Positions 1 to 12,436 of a stretch of DNA of 64,000 nucleotides are shown here, one piece after another (within the stretch, counting starts at the first letter, position 1; every line of letters starts with the position of its first letter). Source of the stretch: Hippophae tibetana (taxonomy: Eukaryota > Streptophyta > Magnoliopsida > Rosales > Elaeagnaceae); contig CM072811.1 in NCBI GenBank assembly GCA_037013495.1, forward strand, positions 19,949,659 to 20,013,658, read 5' to 3'. The position numbers and the translations under genes are program-made. The notes below the pieces were generated by a model. The model saw only the letters and a program-made list of their open reading frames with translations. It was not told the DNA's origin and did no database searches.

Positions 1-962
1 TTGCTCAGTTAGCTCCTTTGTTTGCGTGGCATACCACGAGAAAGTTCCTGATTGGCCGTGCATTAAAAATTCATAAAAAATCTAGAACAATTCCAAAAAA
101 ATTCAAAAATTATATTTTCATCCCTTTTCACTAAAAAAATTATATTTTAATATTTTAGCCCCAAAATACTTTTTATTGAATAAAACAAGTAAATATTAAG
201 TAAAAAAGTGCACTAATGACTCTACTTTCATAGAGTCATCACTTACTCGTATGACAATTTTAAGGTGGGAAATGTGAAGGTGTGAAGATTTCTAATTTAT
301 TTTTTCGTCAAGCACAAACTTGAACCTTGGAATTTGAAATTGTTTGTTTAGTTTTAGAAACAACAGTAGCTTTGTGTTGGATTTTTCTTTGATAATCAAA
401 CCGTTAACTTTGAGAATTGTTAGAAAAAATGTAGCATTTGTAATTGGATCTGTTGTCTGAATAGAACAAATTCAACAAGTATAATTGTGTATTTCTTCGT
501 GTAATTTAATGGATTTGCATATATAGTTTTTTTTTTTTTTTTTGTGGAAGTTACACTGCTGCAGTAACTTGTATTCATTGGATGTCTACATAATTGTTAC
601 AGACATATCATGGAATGTCTATGTTTAGGCACTTCATTATAAATAAATAATTGGAAACTTTTCTACTTTGGACGAAGTCCCAAAGTTGCAATTGATATCA
701 CAATTTGGAACGACATATCCATGACTTTTTGTTCTTTATTTAATTCTTACTGGTTTCCTGCTAACCTACATGATATCTATCACATAGATAATTCTGATTT
801 TTTCTGGTCCACGGACGGACACTTGTTATTCTTTCTTTTCATCTTATCGTCTTCTGTTGTATTATTATACCAAAAAAAAAAAAATCATTTTCACTGTTTT
901 TTGAAATTGTTTCTGAACTCAAACCAACTTCAAAATTTCACTCAATATACCTTTTTGTCAAG
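1..962. other. Intron or upstream DNA of CURT1A
   Basis: No coding exon could be supported here. The next 3' exon begins in the middle of the transit-peptide part of the CURT1A protein, so a 5' exon carrying the start codon is expected upstream. I searched all three plus frames for a Ser/Ala-rich transit peptide after a Met and found none, so most or all of this stretch is probably the first intron. It has a T tract near 528-543 and an A-rich tract near 871-883. An open frame at 721-996 stops just after the exon boundary and is not the CURT1A frame. Confidence 0.5.
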
Positions 963-2368
963 TAGAGTTCAGAAGGCAGCCACTGCTTCAGGTTAGAGCA
1001 TCTTCTTCAGAAGAGACATCCACTTCTGTTGATGCTGGAGAACTTCTTACAGACTTGAAGGAGAAGGCAAGTACAACTCATTTTATTATACTTCTTCTAT
1101 AGGAATTGGGAAAAGCTTATTGTTTGTTTTCTTCATTATACATTTTGGAGATAGAACATATTTATTGGATTTTGCAGCTTAATAATACCCTAGTTAACGA
1201 AGTCATATTGTGATTAATTGTACTAAAATAATATCTTTTATGTTCTCTTTATCAGTGGGATGCAGTTGAAAACAAATCAACTGTACTTCTCTATGGAGGT
1301 GGGGCAATAGTCGCAGTTTGGCTATCTTCAATTGTTGTTGGTGCCATCAACTCAGTGCCTCTAGTAAGTGAACCAAATTGCATTCAATAAAATGATTGCA
1401 ATTGGCTTAGTTTTAAGATAGAAAGTCACAGTTCCTCTTTAATTACGGTGAAGAATCGTAAAGATCCCTTACATTATAAAAGGTGTCATGTTTACTCGCT
1501 ACTTATTTACCAATAAAATAAATTATTTAAAAAATAATATTATTTTATTTAGAATATTACTAAAAAATATTTTGTCTTTCTTTGACCTTTTTTATAAAAG
1601 TGAAGGACGAAATGACACTTTTTCCCCCTAAAGGGACTAAAGTAACTCCTTTAGTTTAATGTAAGGGATTCGTGGGACGTTTTTCTCTTTAATTTAATAG
1701 CTCGGCCCTGCATGTGTTTCATTTTCTTGAAGTTTTGCTATTGTAGAAATAACTTGAACCTCACTGGTTTGCACCTTACTATACCAGCTTCCAAAGATCA
1801 TGGAATTTGTAGGGCTAGGATACACTGGATGGTTTGTCTATCGTTACCTACTCTTCAAGGTAAAACTAATACTCCAGTTTTGCTTTTAAAATCTTATTTT
1901 GATTCTTTGTTTATCAAATTAAAGTTTGATGTGCTTTGCACTTGGATCTTATACAGGTATATTGAAATTTGTTATCTTTCACCATCATCATTCGAATGAA
2001 TTTGAGGTCTTACAGTATTGCTCATGATTTTAGTGATTAAAGAATCTGTGCTCTCAAAGTTTTATAGCAAAGTTGGCAAGTTAAAATAACTAGAGTTCAT
2101 TACTATCGTTCAACTTAAACATCTTACACCTCATTTCATTGCTGACATTGTTTTAGAGCCTATAATGTTTTTATCATTAGATACCCTTTTTAAACTCGTA
2201 TTTTCGTATATGTGCATCTGTAACTGTTTATTTAAAAAAAAAACTCGTATTTTCAATTGGCCTGTAATCTACCATAACATGTATGATTGTTGCTTTCTAT
2301 AGTCAAGTAGAAAAGAACTAGTGACAGACATTGAAGATTTGAAGAAGAAGATTGCGGGGACTGAATAA
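963..2368 (+). CDS. CURT1A: CURVATURE THYLAKOID 1A protein, four 3' exons (5' exon off window)
   Basis: CURT1 proteins are small chloroplast proteins that bend thylakoid membranes at grana margins. Spliced exons: about 963-1066, 1256-1363, 1788-1859 and 2303-2368 (stop TAA 2366-2368). The first exon reads ...FRRQPLLQVRASSSEETS then DAGELLTDLKEK, matching the end of the transit peptide and the mature N-terminus. The second reads WDAVENKSTVLLYGGGAIVA followed by VWLSSIVVGAINSVPL, the first transmembrane helix. The third reads LPKIMEFVGLGYTGWFVYRY then LLFK, the second helix. The fourth reads SSRKELVTDIEDLKKKIAG then TE, the C-terminal amphipathic helix. Exons 2-4 all join in phase 0, and the joined frame has no stop. 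Intron 1 has a GC donor (AAG/GCAAGT at 1067); the others have GT donors. The left edge of the first exon (963 or 968) is uncertain. The order of blocks fits the Arabidopsis and tomato CURT1A proteins as I remember them, so the family call is firm; the A paralogue is likely. Confidence 0.92.
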
Positions 2369-2560
2369 GTGCATTTGAATGATGGTACAAGCCAAATGTA
2401 GCAAAAAAAAAAAAAAAAAAAGAATGATGGTACAAACCAAGACTATTTATAATCATTTTGTCTTTATTTTATATTTTGTAAGAGTTGTATCTTGTCGTTT
2501 AGAATATAGGCCTTGTATCAATCTCTGTCTGTTACCCTTGTATAAGATTTGACAATTCTA
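2369..2560 (+). other. CURT1A 3' untranslated region (approximate)
   Basis: Sequence after the stop codon on the same strand. It holds an A tract at 2403-2421 inside a short direct repeat (see separate entry), followed by T-rich DNA with TTTTGTAAG and several TTGTAT stretches, typical of plant 3' ends. No single AATAAA signal stands out, so the 3' end is a guess. Confidence 0.45.
2377..2435 (+). repeat. 14-bp direct repeat flanking a short insert with an A tract
   Basis: GAATGATGGTACAA occurs at 2377-2390 and again at 2422-2435. Between the copies are a short GC-poor piece and 19 consecutive A residues (2403-2421). The layout is that of a tiny poly(A)-tailed insertion with a target duplication, or a slippage duplication around an A tract. 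It lies in the CURT1A 3' UTR. Confidence 0.6.
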
Positions 2561-3301
2561 TATATCGGCTCCAATCTTATAAAACAACGGTTTCTTTTTT
2601 TTCTCTCTCTCGACGAAATGAGATACTAATGCAATTGAGAAGGGGAAAACTACCACTTCTATTTTGTTTTCTGTTCTAAAAGCACGGGACCAAGATCATG
2701 GACAGGACAATCATAAGTTATTACATGCTTTGCTTACTCGGTTTGGTAAAAGTGAGAATCCTAAAGAAATATCCACTAAAACGTTTCTTAACCAAATGTT
2801 TGAGCAATAACATATGATCATTGTGAGCATTAAAAATATATGTTGAAATTTCTCAAATCTTGATGATTTCTATAACGTTGTTGTTGTTGTTAGGATAGGA
2901 TGACACTTCAGTTATTATATTTTTATAAATTAGACATTAGTTATAGTGTTTTAAACTTGTGAACTAAACCAGTTATATTTTTGGATATTTTAATAATTTT
3001 TTTTTGTTAATTTTGGTTTTTTTGGTCATGTTGGGGGAAAAATTTAATTGTAATTGATTGAAAACTTATTAGCAGGTAGGTGGTGAATGTTGAATAAGAA
3101 AAAATCTCTAAATGATAAAAGTAGAAAAGAAGAAGAAGATAAAGTGATTAAAATTATCAAAAATTGTAAACAATAACTAAAATATCTAAATATGCAAAGA
3201 TGATTAAAATATATTAATTAAAATATTTTTTATTATTATTTTTCAAGTGTCAAGATCAAATGATATTTAATAAATGGTATTTGAATGAATCAAATATATC
3301 T
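2561..3301. other. Intergenic AT-rich DNA
   Basis: Between the CURT1A 3' end and the first LTR element. No coding frame, RNA gene or repeat was recognised. It contains GTTGTTGTTGTTG near 2879 and long A/T runs only. Confidence 0.5.
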
Positions 3302-4779
3302 TAAAAGTTTTTTTGTTAAGCATATAATTAACTAAAATGATGATGAATAGATAACTAGTAGAAACATGATAAATTAAAATTTCATAGAAGGCTAAAATGT
3401 AATCTTGTGTAAATAAAATAACCTGATAAGACAAATTGACATACAAGATTTTTAGTTGAAAACCATTAGGCCACAACAATAATGTAAGAGGAAAGCCACC
3501 AATCTTCCAGACCACATAACTATCCAATATGAAAATAAGGTCTAATTACAAGGTAATGACTTAAACTACCTTCCAACATAATACCCCCAAGTAATTCACT
3601 TACAAGCCGCTACTTTTCTTCTTAGTCCTAATAAACAAGGTGTTCAGATCCAAACCAAAATTTCGATAATTTGAGTCACACAAGTAATTAAACATGTTCA
3701 ACCAGCACATGAAATGTTAGCACAAAAATAAGTCTAAGATGTGTTTTAGAGTAGATTCAACTATGAATAACCCTAACTAGAATATCCAAGAATATATCAT
3801 TTAATATTAAATTATCTAGCAATACTAGAACAAAAAATATTAAATACAAGTTCAATAAAGATAGCTTCTCTAAACATAAATAATCAAACTAAATTATTAT
3901 GATATTACACATACAATTATTTAGTCTAATAATTCAAGAACAAATATAAAGAAGCTATATGAACATTTAATCAAAATATCATAAATTAATTAGACTTATT
4001 AATCAATTAAATATAACCATTAATGTTTAATAGATTATTTAAAGAAAGAAGCTTAAAGAAATATGATCTTATTTTTGCAAATCAAATTGAGAAAGAGAGA
4101 GCTTAAGATGAAAACATTGATGCTCTTGTAGTTAAGAGAATAAGAGGCAACATGCTTGTTTATATGGGAAATATGAAACCTTAGTACTAGGTTTAGGACC
4201 AATTGCCAATATGTCCAAAAACTAATTCTTAGAGCAGTAAATAATGAGAACAATATAGTAATTGAATAGTTTGGCTTGAGTAAATAATTAAAATAAAGTT
4301 AAAGCTCTCGTCGTTTGATTGATCTAAGCCAAGCTCGATCAATCGAAGCTCTTTTTCGATTGATTCAAGCAACAATCAATAAAAAATTGATCGACCTAGA
4401 AAAATCTCAATCAATCCATCCTATAAAAATAAAAACTCGAGATTAAGTAGATTGAATGAGATTGATACACAATCAATCCAGTCCTCGATCGATCTATCTC
4501 ATATTAAAATTAATTTTGAGAGGACTTAGATCATAGTAGATGGATACTCGATTGATCTACATCCTCGATCGATCAAAACATTACTTGATCAATCGAGTAA
4601 CCTATTTACTAAATATTTTTATATGTCTAATATGAAATCTAACATGCATAAGAATATAAATATACCTGAGATATGTTCATGTGAGGCTCGATAGTTTCTT
4701 TAACTTGAATAGTGATCTTGAGAGTCATGCTTAGAAACTAAATTACATTTAAATGTTTTGGTCACAAATATTGTCAACA
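3302..4779 (-). repeat. 3' LTR of family A copy 1
   Basis: Aligns by eye along its length with 8294-9793. In the plus-strand order both carry a gaAAaCCACC-type motif, a CAAGTAAT(T/C) motif, TTCAACCA(G/A)CAC, and a segment dense in GATCGATC-like words (4310-4620). The plus-strand right end is ...TGTCAACA, which is TGTTGACA on the element strand. Confidence 0.72.
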
Positions 4780-6408
4780 CTCATAAACCTTTTAGTCTTT
4801 CTCTTTGGCATATTCATATGACAAAACCTTTCTCTCACTACATCACGCTCATAGGAAAAGTAAATTTTACATAGTGGAACTGTCCTATGGTCCTGTGAAG
4901 CTATCTTCGCTTGAATTTTGATAGCTTATATGCATATTGAAAAACAGAAACATAAATAGGCTCATAACTTGTCTCGAGGGACTAGTTGGTTATTAGTTTA
5001 ATGTATATAATAATAGAAAAATGAACAAACAAACATAAGCAGTGAGTTTAAGTATTACTCCCCTTAAATGACATATTGAATAGAACAATTAATGTGTTTT
5101 TCCCTATATGTAATATTTCCCATTAAAAAATATTTCTCTCATTGAGTACTCTCCCCCTATATTCATTATCTCTTCCTCTTTTTGTCTACGAATACGTAAT
5201 ATAATCATTGAACTTGAAGTATAGATTCAATACGAGTAAGAAAAAGATGCATGCAATGAATGAACACACCCTAAGTTCTATGACTCCCCAAAATAAAGTA
5301 GAATAAAACAAAAATTAATAAAATCTAATATAGATATTTTTTATTGAGAGTAATAGACTTATTTAAACATGACTATAACAAAATACTAAATTGAGAAGTT
5401 AATTTTGTTCAAAAATCTTTACTATCATTGAAAGCATAAGTATATGGACAAGATACACAGACATACTAATGCATATGATAACATATCTACAATTAATCAA
5501 AATAAGATACATGTATGAACTACGATAGTATGTCAATTTGTTCATTTATGATCAATCAAGTTCAAAGTAAAGAGTATCACCTATTATGAAAAACCACAAT
5601 TAAATTCTTACTTACACAAAATAAGATTTACTTACAAAGAGAGAACTTTAATCAATTTTTTTTTTGTATTTCTCTCTTGTATTATTTTTTGTGAAGATTG
5701 GTTATTTATTTTCTTTTTTGTGTAACCATTTGTTGTTATTTTTTGTGTATACAAACGCTTTTTTATTTTTATTTTTCCTTTAATATTATTATTATTATTA
5801 AGAAAATATGTTTAAGCCAAAAACCTAGTATGATAACTTTCACATTAGTTGTGAGATAACACTCTCTATTCACTACGGTATCTTCAAACATCATAGTAGG
5901 TAACCCTCTCAAAATTAGGTATCTCTTTATTATAGTTTTTTATAAAGTGAAAGATAAAACTTAAATACAATTTTTGCTGTTAGGGTTAGCTCAAGCCTTA
6001 TAATCTTACATAATCAATCATAAACTTCAGGCATGATATACATAATGTTAAGTGGGCATGTGAGCAGGCTATTGTCAATATCGATCATTCAATGTGAAAA
6101 AAATGTAAATACATAAGTCAAAATACTCAATTAAGCAATGTAAAGTCAATCAAAAGAAGTAACCTATAATATGTAAAGTTCATGTCAACGTTAAAACAAG
6201 TCCACTTCTTTTTTTTTTTTTACTTTTTTTTATTGAAACTAAAGAATCATCAATAAAAATAAAAACGAAACAAATAAACAAACTAAATTAGCTCACTTAG
6301 GGTTAATTAAGCACTAAAACGAAGTATCTAGGTGAACATTAAGAGGTGGTTAGGTGATTGAAAAAAGACAATCTTTCTTAGCCCAAACTTTCTTGAATTT
6401 TGATTTCT

Positions 6409-8170
6409 TTATATATTTGTGTTGGAAAATGCCTTAGTTCTCATAGCCATTTTCTTGGAATTACCTTCAAATTTCATATTCATCATAAATGAAGAGGAAA
6501 TATGCTTGGTAGGATGATGATAGTTAGTCCTAGAATTAAATTTTTTGAAATTCACTTGCTTCTTTAGACTTAAAACTTCACGCTTTCTAGTAGACTTGTT
6601 GGACATACTATGCATAGATGGATGATAATAATGAGTCATATAACTAGAATAATGGAATGAATTATTCAATTTATGAGTAGTAATTCAAAATTAATACTCA
6701 TAAAACCTACATTTTGGTCTTATATAATATTTCCTAATACAATAATGATAGATAAGTAGAAACTTAACAATTTTTTCTATTATAGGAACAATGGTTCTTT
6801 GTGCATAATTAATAAAAGTAGAAGTAGAGTTAGAATCCCTTACAAATGTGGTTTTTGATTTTGAAGGTGTGGAGCTCTCATCCTTATAACCAAGGCTGTG
6901 TATACTCAATGAAGAAGAAGGGTTAAAAGGTATTACAAACTAAGTTGTTTTTGAAGATGATGGCGTAGAATCCTCATCCACATAGCCTAGCCATTTCTTG
7001 TCTCCAAAAGGTTTTTAATAGTCAATAATTTTGTTTAGGTTTTCAGCTCCAACGATGAACCTAATTAATATTTCCTTTGATTCTCCAAGTTCATGCGCAA
7101 TATTCTTGTTTTTTTTTGTTTAAGATTTACAAGACTTGAATTCAAAGCATTAGCATATTCAGACAGTTCAATTTTTCTTTTTCTATAATTAAGGAATTTA
7201 TTTCAAGGGATTTAATTTTATTATTTAGTTTAGTTACTTCTACAAATAACTTCTTTTTTGTCTCTTATTGCCAATTAAGTCTATAAACAATTCATCAAGA
7301 TTATTTGCATTAAATATATTGAGTAGGAATTGAAAATTACTTTCCTTATAGTATGAATCAATGTCAGACTTACTAAAGTGTCCACCAGTAGTTGTAGTGA
7401 ATGCCAAGTAGTTGATGCCATAATTTTTTGAGTCATTATGATTATCGTTGTCACTTTCTAAGTCACTAATGGTAGCATTAAATGCTCTCCTAATTGCAGT
7501 ATGACCAATCCTATTGCATTCAAATCATCTAGGTCTAGTGGGTTTAGTTTTCTTACCTTTGAAACTCTTAGGTTTGAGTTCTCTTAGATTCTGATCCCTT
7601 GAACAACTTGGTTGCCACTTATTATGTGAATTGTTATGGTTGAAGATTTTCTTGATTTTTTGGGCTAAAAGTTTCAATTATTCATCATCCTCGTCATTAC
7701 CATTATCACCATCATCAATCATGGTGGTTTTGAAAGCGATATCTTTGTTCTTTGAAGGTGTTCAAAACTCATCTCAAAGGTTTAAAGTGAGCCAACAAGT
7801 TTCACAATTCTGATGGTGTCTACATCCTTGCTTTCATCAATGGTAGTGACTTTTGCATGGAAGCAATCTAGTAACAAGAAAAGAATCTTTTCAAACTATC
7901 ATGAAATCAACATTTTTCTCTCCAAGATTGGCAGAGGTGTTAGTAATATCATATAATGTAACATAGAGTTCAGAAAATGTTTCATTTCCTTTCATCCTAA
8001 GATTTTCAAATTGAGTACCAATCATGCAAATTTTAGTTCGTTTAACTTGTGTGGTGCCCTCATGAAAAAATTCTAAAATATCCCAAGTATGCTTAACAGT
8101 ATAAACATTTGAAATATGTTGGAACTCTTCAACAGTAAAAGAATTAAAGATAACATTAATACCTTTTTGG
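6409..8170 (-). pseudogene. Degenerate SIRE-like Gag of family A copy 1
   Basis: Minus-strand remnants in several frames. At about 8160-8035 is the UBN2 gag core with words such as VKHTWDILEFFHEGT and VKRTKICMIGTQFEN. Near 7530-7500 is a decayed zinc-knuckle segment (ECNRIGHTA). Further down is a second knuckle region (6691-6909, ...RKYYIRPKC, lacking some ligands) and a His/Ser-rich tail (6409-6669, MTHYYHPSMHS, KKQVNFKKFNSRT). Many stops and frame changes show it is not functional. The tail block has clear counterparts in the other two copies (38353-38859 and 61215-61472). Function in an active parent would be capsid and nucleocapsid formation. Confidence 0.72.
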
Positions 8171-8293
8171 TTCAGTTACTAGCAGTTTTATCTTAAGTAG
8201 TCCATTCGTCCTAGGTTTAAGTGTGAAAATATTATCTTTAATAACCGTAGGTGGTTCTCAACCATAAATAATAGAGTTTCAAACATGGAAATT

Positions 8294-9793
8294 AAAACAT
8301 TTTATGTTATGAATGTAATTAGCTAGAATGAGGGTGAATAGATAATTAGTAGAAACATGGAAATTAAAATTTCACATATGACCAGACAAGTAATCACATT
8401 TAAACAAAATAATGCGAAAAGATAAAATGACACACTAGATTTTTAGGTGGAAATAACTTGGGTTACAACAATGACCTAAGAGGAAAACCACCGATCTATC
8501 ATACCATCTACATATCCAATATGAAAATAAGTTCTAATTACAAAGTAGGACTTAAAGTACTTTCCAAGATAATGACCCTCAATAATCTACTTACAAGCTA
8601 CTACATTTCTTCACAGTCTTCAAAAGCAAGGTGTTCAGATATAGACTTACATTCTGATAACTTGAGTCACATAAGTAAGCAAACTCGTTCAACCAACACC
8701 TAAAATGTTAGTACAAAAATATAAGTGTAAGATGTTTTTCTAGAGTTGATTCAACAATGAATAACCATAAGTAGAAGATTCAAGATTATATTAGTTAATA
8801 TTAAATTATCTGGTAACACTAGAGCAAGCCGATTAAGCACAAGTTCAATAAAGATATCTTCTTCTAAACATAAATAATTAAACCAAATAATTATGATATT
8901 ACACACACAATTATTTGGTCCAATAATTCAAGAACAAGATAAAGAACTATATGCATCAAAATATCATAAACTAATTAGGCTTATTAATTAATTAAATACA
9001 ACCACCAAGGTTTAACAGATTAATTAAAGAAAGATTCCTAAAGAAATATGATATTGTTTTTGCAAAGTAATTTGAGAGAGAGCTTAAAATGAAAAGATTG
9101 ATGTTATAGTGGTTAATATAATAAGAGGAATTAGTTTTGTTTATATATAAAATATGACATCCTAGGTTTAGGATCAATTATCAATCTTTCCAAAAAATAA
9201 TTCTTAGGGTAGTAAATAATGGGGATGATATGGTAATTGAATTGTTATGCTCGAGTAAATAATTAGGTGTTTGACTTGAGTAAAAAATTAGGTTAAAGTT
9301 GAAGCCATCACCACTCGATCGATCTAAGCTAAACTTGATCGATTGAACTAATAAGGTTGATCGACCGATACCCTTTTCGATCAATCCAAGCAATGATCGA
9401 TCCAAGTAACAATCAATAAAATATCGATCGATATAGAAAAATCTCAATATCCATCCTATATAAATAAAAACTAGAGATTTGAGTAGATCGAATGAGATCG
9501 ATACATGATCGATTAAATCCTCGAACTACCCCAAATTAAAATTAATTTCGAGAGGACTTAGATTGTAGTAGATTGATGCTCGAATGATCGACCTCATCGA
9601 TCGATGCAAACATTACTCGATTGATCGAGTAACCTATATAATAAATGTTCCTATATGTCTAATATGAACTACAACATGCATAATAATATAAATATACCCC
9701 AAATGTATTCATTTGAGGCTCGTTAGTTTCTTCAATTTGAATAATGATCTTGAAAGACATGCCTCGAAAGTAAATTATATTTAAATACCAACA
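8294..9793 (-). repeat. 5' LTR of family A copy 1
   Basis: Partner of 3302-4779. The GATCGATC-rich segment lies at about 9310-9640 and the right end is CCAACA (9788-9793). The primer-binding site expected next to its left end (complement of TGGTATCAAAGC) is not recognisable, so this copy is decayed there. Confidence 0.7.
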
Positions 9794-10199
9794 CTTATAA
9801 TCCTTGCATATCTTAATACTATTCTAAAGGAGTTAGCTTGTCATTTAAAGGAGAGTATCATCAAATATTTAAATAAGACATATTTAACCTTAAAAACTAT
9901 TACTTGGCATTTTCTCATTGGTTGCATCTAAATTTAATTAATCATAAAATTCATTAATTGTTACTAATGAATATTAACCATTTTGATCATTATAATTATT
10001 AAATTTTACTTTTATAATAAGTGTATTTAAGAAAATAAATATTTCTGCATAATGGAGAATAATAGTTAGTGAGTATTAAAAATGTTAAACTCAAAATACT
10101 ATCTCTTTATTACAATTTTTTGTAATGCTTTTTAATTAGATTTATCATTTTTAATGGAAATATTTTTTTCCTCTATAAATTAATAAATTGGTTTACCTT
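9794..10199. other. AT-rich spacer
   Basis: Sequence between element A and the repeat array. No gene or recognised repeat. Confidence 0.4.
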
Positions 10200-12220
10200 A
10201 TATAAATTATTAAGAAGATAATAAACTCCTTTTGTTGTTTAATTTAAAAATGAAAGTAATCATAAAAATCTAATTAGTTAATTTATTTATTAAATTATAG
10301 TTAGTGTAAGAATAATTAATCATATGTATTATTTATCTTTTATTAGGGTAACTAAAAGGAAAAATTAAAATAATCTTAAAACAATTAATTCTATATGAAT
10401 AAATTTAAAATTTATAAATTCTTTCTTGGTGAAAATTTAAAAAATAAAAATCAAAAGAATAATTGTAATTATATAATAATAAATATTATAATAATTCTCT
10501 ATTATTACAGTATTGAAAAGAGAAAATCAAATTTATACTAAATATATGATAAATTAGTATACTTAATTTCCTCATATAATATAATACAATTATAATTTAT
10601 TTTTAGATAAATTATTTTCTAAATTATATTTAGAATACAAATTATTGGTTATATATACTAATTATATTTTAGTGTGGGAACTAAAAGAGAAAATAAAAGA
10701 CTCCTAAAATAATTAATTCTATGTGACTAAATTTAAAATTTATATATTTTCTCTTAGTAAAAATTTAAAAATGAAAAATTAAAAGACTCATAATCATTAT
10801 AATAATAAAGAAAATCAAAAGTTTTCATAATCATTGTGATAATAAAGAGAATCAAAAGTCTTATAATAATAATAATAGTTACCTTTTAATGGAAGATAAA
10901 ATAAAATATCAAAATACTTCTAAGTATTTGATTTTTTATGTAAATTTGATTCTATTTGAAAGAGTTAATTAAATTGATAATTTAAAAAAAATCAAAAGAC
11001 TCATAAACATTATAATAATTGTATATTATTATAGAATTAATAGAGAAAATCAAAATTCTTCTAATTATGTGCTAAATTAGTATACTTATAAAAATAAATA
11101 CTATAAATATCAATCTATTTCCTCATATAAATAATCAAACTATAGTTTAAATTATTATAATTTATTTTTTAAATTATATTTAGTGTAAAAAAATAATTGA
11201 TTATATGTATTATTTGTTAGTCGGGATATTAAAAGAAAAAACCAAAAGACTCCAAAAAAATTGATTTCATGGTAGTACATTTAAAATTTATAAATTCTCT
11301 ATTAGTGAAAATTTAAAAAGAAAAAAAAATAAAAACACTCATGATTATTATTATAGAAATAAAAGAGAAAACCTTTTGTCTCATAAATATATATTAAATT
11401 TTAATTTATTTTTTAAATTATATTTAGTATAAAAATAATTGATTATATGTATTAATAATTATCTTTTACAGAATAATAAAAGAGAAAACCAAAACAAATT
11501 TAAAAACTTTAATTTTTTAATGAAATATTTGATTCTATATATAAGAGTTAATTAAATTGACAATTAAAAATTAAAAGACTCATTAAAATTATAATAGTTG
11601 TCTATTATTACGTAATTAAAAAAATATCAATTTTTTTACTAAATATATGTTAAATTGGTATACTTAAAAAAAGTCTTATCAATATATTTCATCATATAAT
11701 ATAATGTAATCTAACTATAATTAATTTTAGATAATTAATGTTGAAAATTATATTCAGCATAAAAATAAGTGATTGTATATATTAATTATCTTTTAACGAG
11801 AGAATTAAAATGAAAAATCAAAAGACCCCTAAAATAATAGATTTTATGTGAATAAATTTAAAAAGAAAAAACCAAAAGATTCATGATCATTATAATAATT
11901 ACTTATTATTTAGAATTAAAATAGAAAATAAAAAATCTCTTAAATATGTGATAAATTTAATTTATTTTTTAAATTATATTTAGTGTAAAAATAATTGATT
12001 ATATGTATTAATAATTATATTTTAGTGGAGCAACCAAAAGACTCTTGAAGTATTTGATTTCATATGAAAAAGTTAACAAAATTGACAATTATAAAGAAAA
12101 TCAAAAGACTCACAAAGATTATAATAATTTCCTACTATTTTGAAATTAAAATAGAAAATCAAAATTCTTCTAAATATGTATTAAATTATTATACTTACAA
12201 AAATTACAATACATAAAATG
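10200..12220. repeat. Degenerate AT-rich tandem array
   Basis: Two phrases recur along this stretch. One is TTAAATTATATTTAGTGTAA followed by ATAATTGATTATATG, at about 10295, 10620, 11165, 11410, 11740 and 11965. The other is CAAAAGACTC followed by a TAATTCTAT-type phrase, at about 10370, 10700, 11250 and 11830. Spacing is irregular, roughly 225-330 bp with compound steps near 550 bp. The whole stretch is over 80 percent A/T and has no coding content. It looks like an old satellite-like array that has lost period, or repeated partial duplications of one AT-rich element. Confidence 0.55.
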
Positions 12221-12231
12221 TGATTAAAAAA

Positions 12232-12436
12232 TGTAGAAAAATTGAATATTACTTTGTATTTTCCTCTAATTGTTTCAAAAATATTTACAGTACTATTAAT
12301 AGGACTAGAAGTTAGAAAACAATAGACTAATAATTTAGGGATACAATGTATGCAGCTGAATACAATCTAGGAATACAGTTGGATATAGTGCATTACAACT
12401 TCTACAATCACTGATCAATATCTCTGAAATTCTACA
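12232..12436 (-). repeat. Short LTR (3' LTR) of a copia fragment
   Basis: On the minus strand it begins TGTAGAAT and ends TTTTCTACA, a terminal inverted pair typical of LTRs. It is preceded on that strand by the purine tract CTTCAGGGGGAG (12437-12448), a polypurine tract, and that by the C-terminus of a copia RNase H reading frame. Length is 205 bp. The matching 5' LTR is not in the window. Confidence 0.7.

Larger units (their letters stand above)
3302..9793 (-). mobile_element. Gag-only LTR retrotransposon, family A copy 1
   Basis: Two diverged long direct repeats (3302-4779 and 8294-9793) flank about 3.5 kb. On the minus strand each LTR starts TGTTG or a decayed form of it and ends near ...AACTTTTAA. 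The interior, read on the minus strand, carries gag remains (about 8170 down to 6409) and then about 1.6 kb of non-coding DNA down to the 3' LTR, with purine tracts such as ATAGGGGGAG near 5150. No integrase, reverse transcriptase or RNase H motif was found. The same order occurs in the copies at 36370-41741 and 58245-64000, so absence of pol looks like a family trait. The gag resembles SIRE-type copia gag (UBN2 domain plus zinc knuckle). Target duplications were not identifiable. Confidence 0.75.

Noticed and set aside
721..996. 91-codon open frame before the first visible CURT1A exon
   Set aside because: Its frame differs from the CURT1A frame, has no transit-peptide character, and overlaps the splice acceptor region. 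It is intronic.
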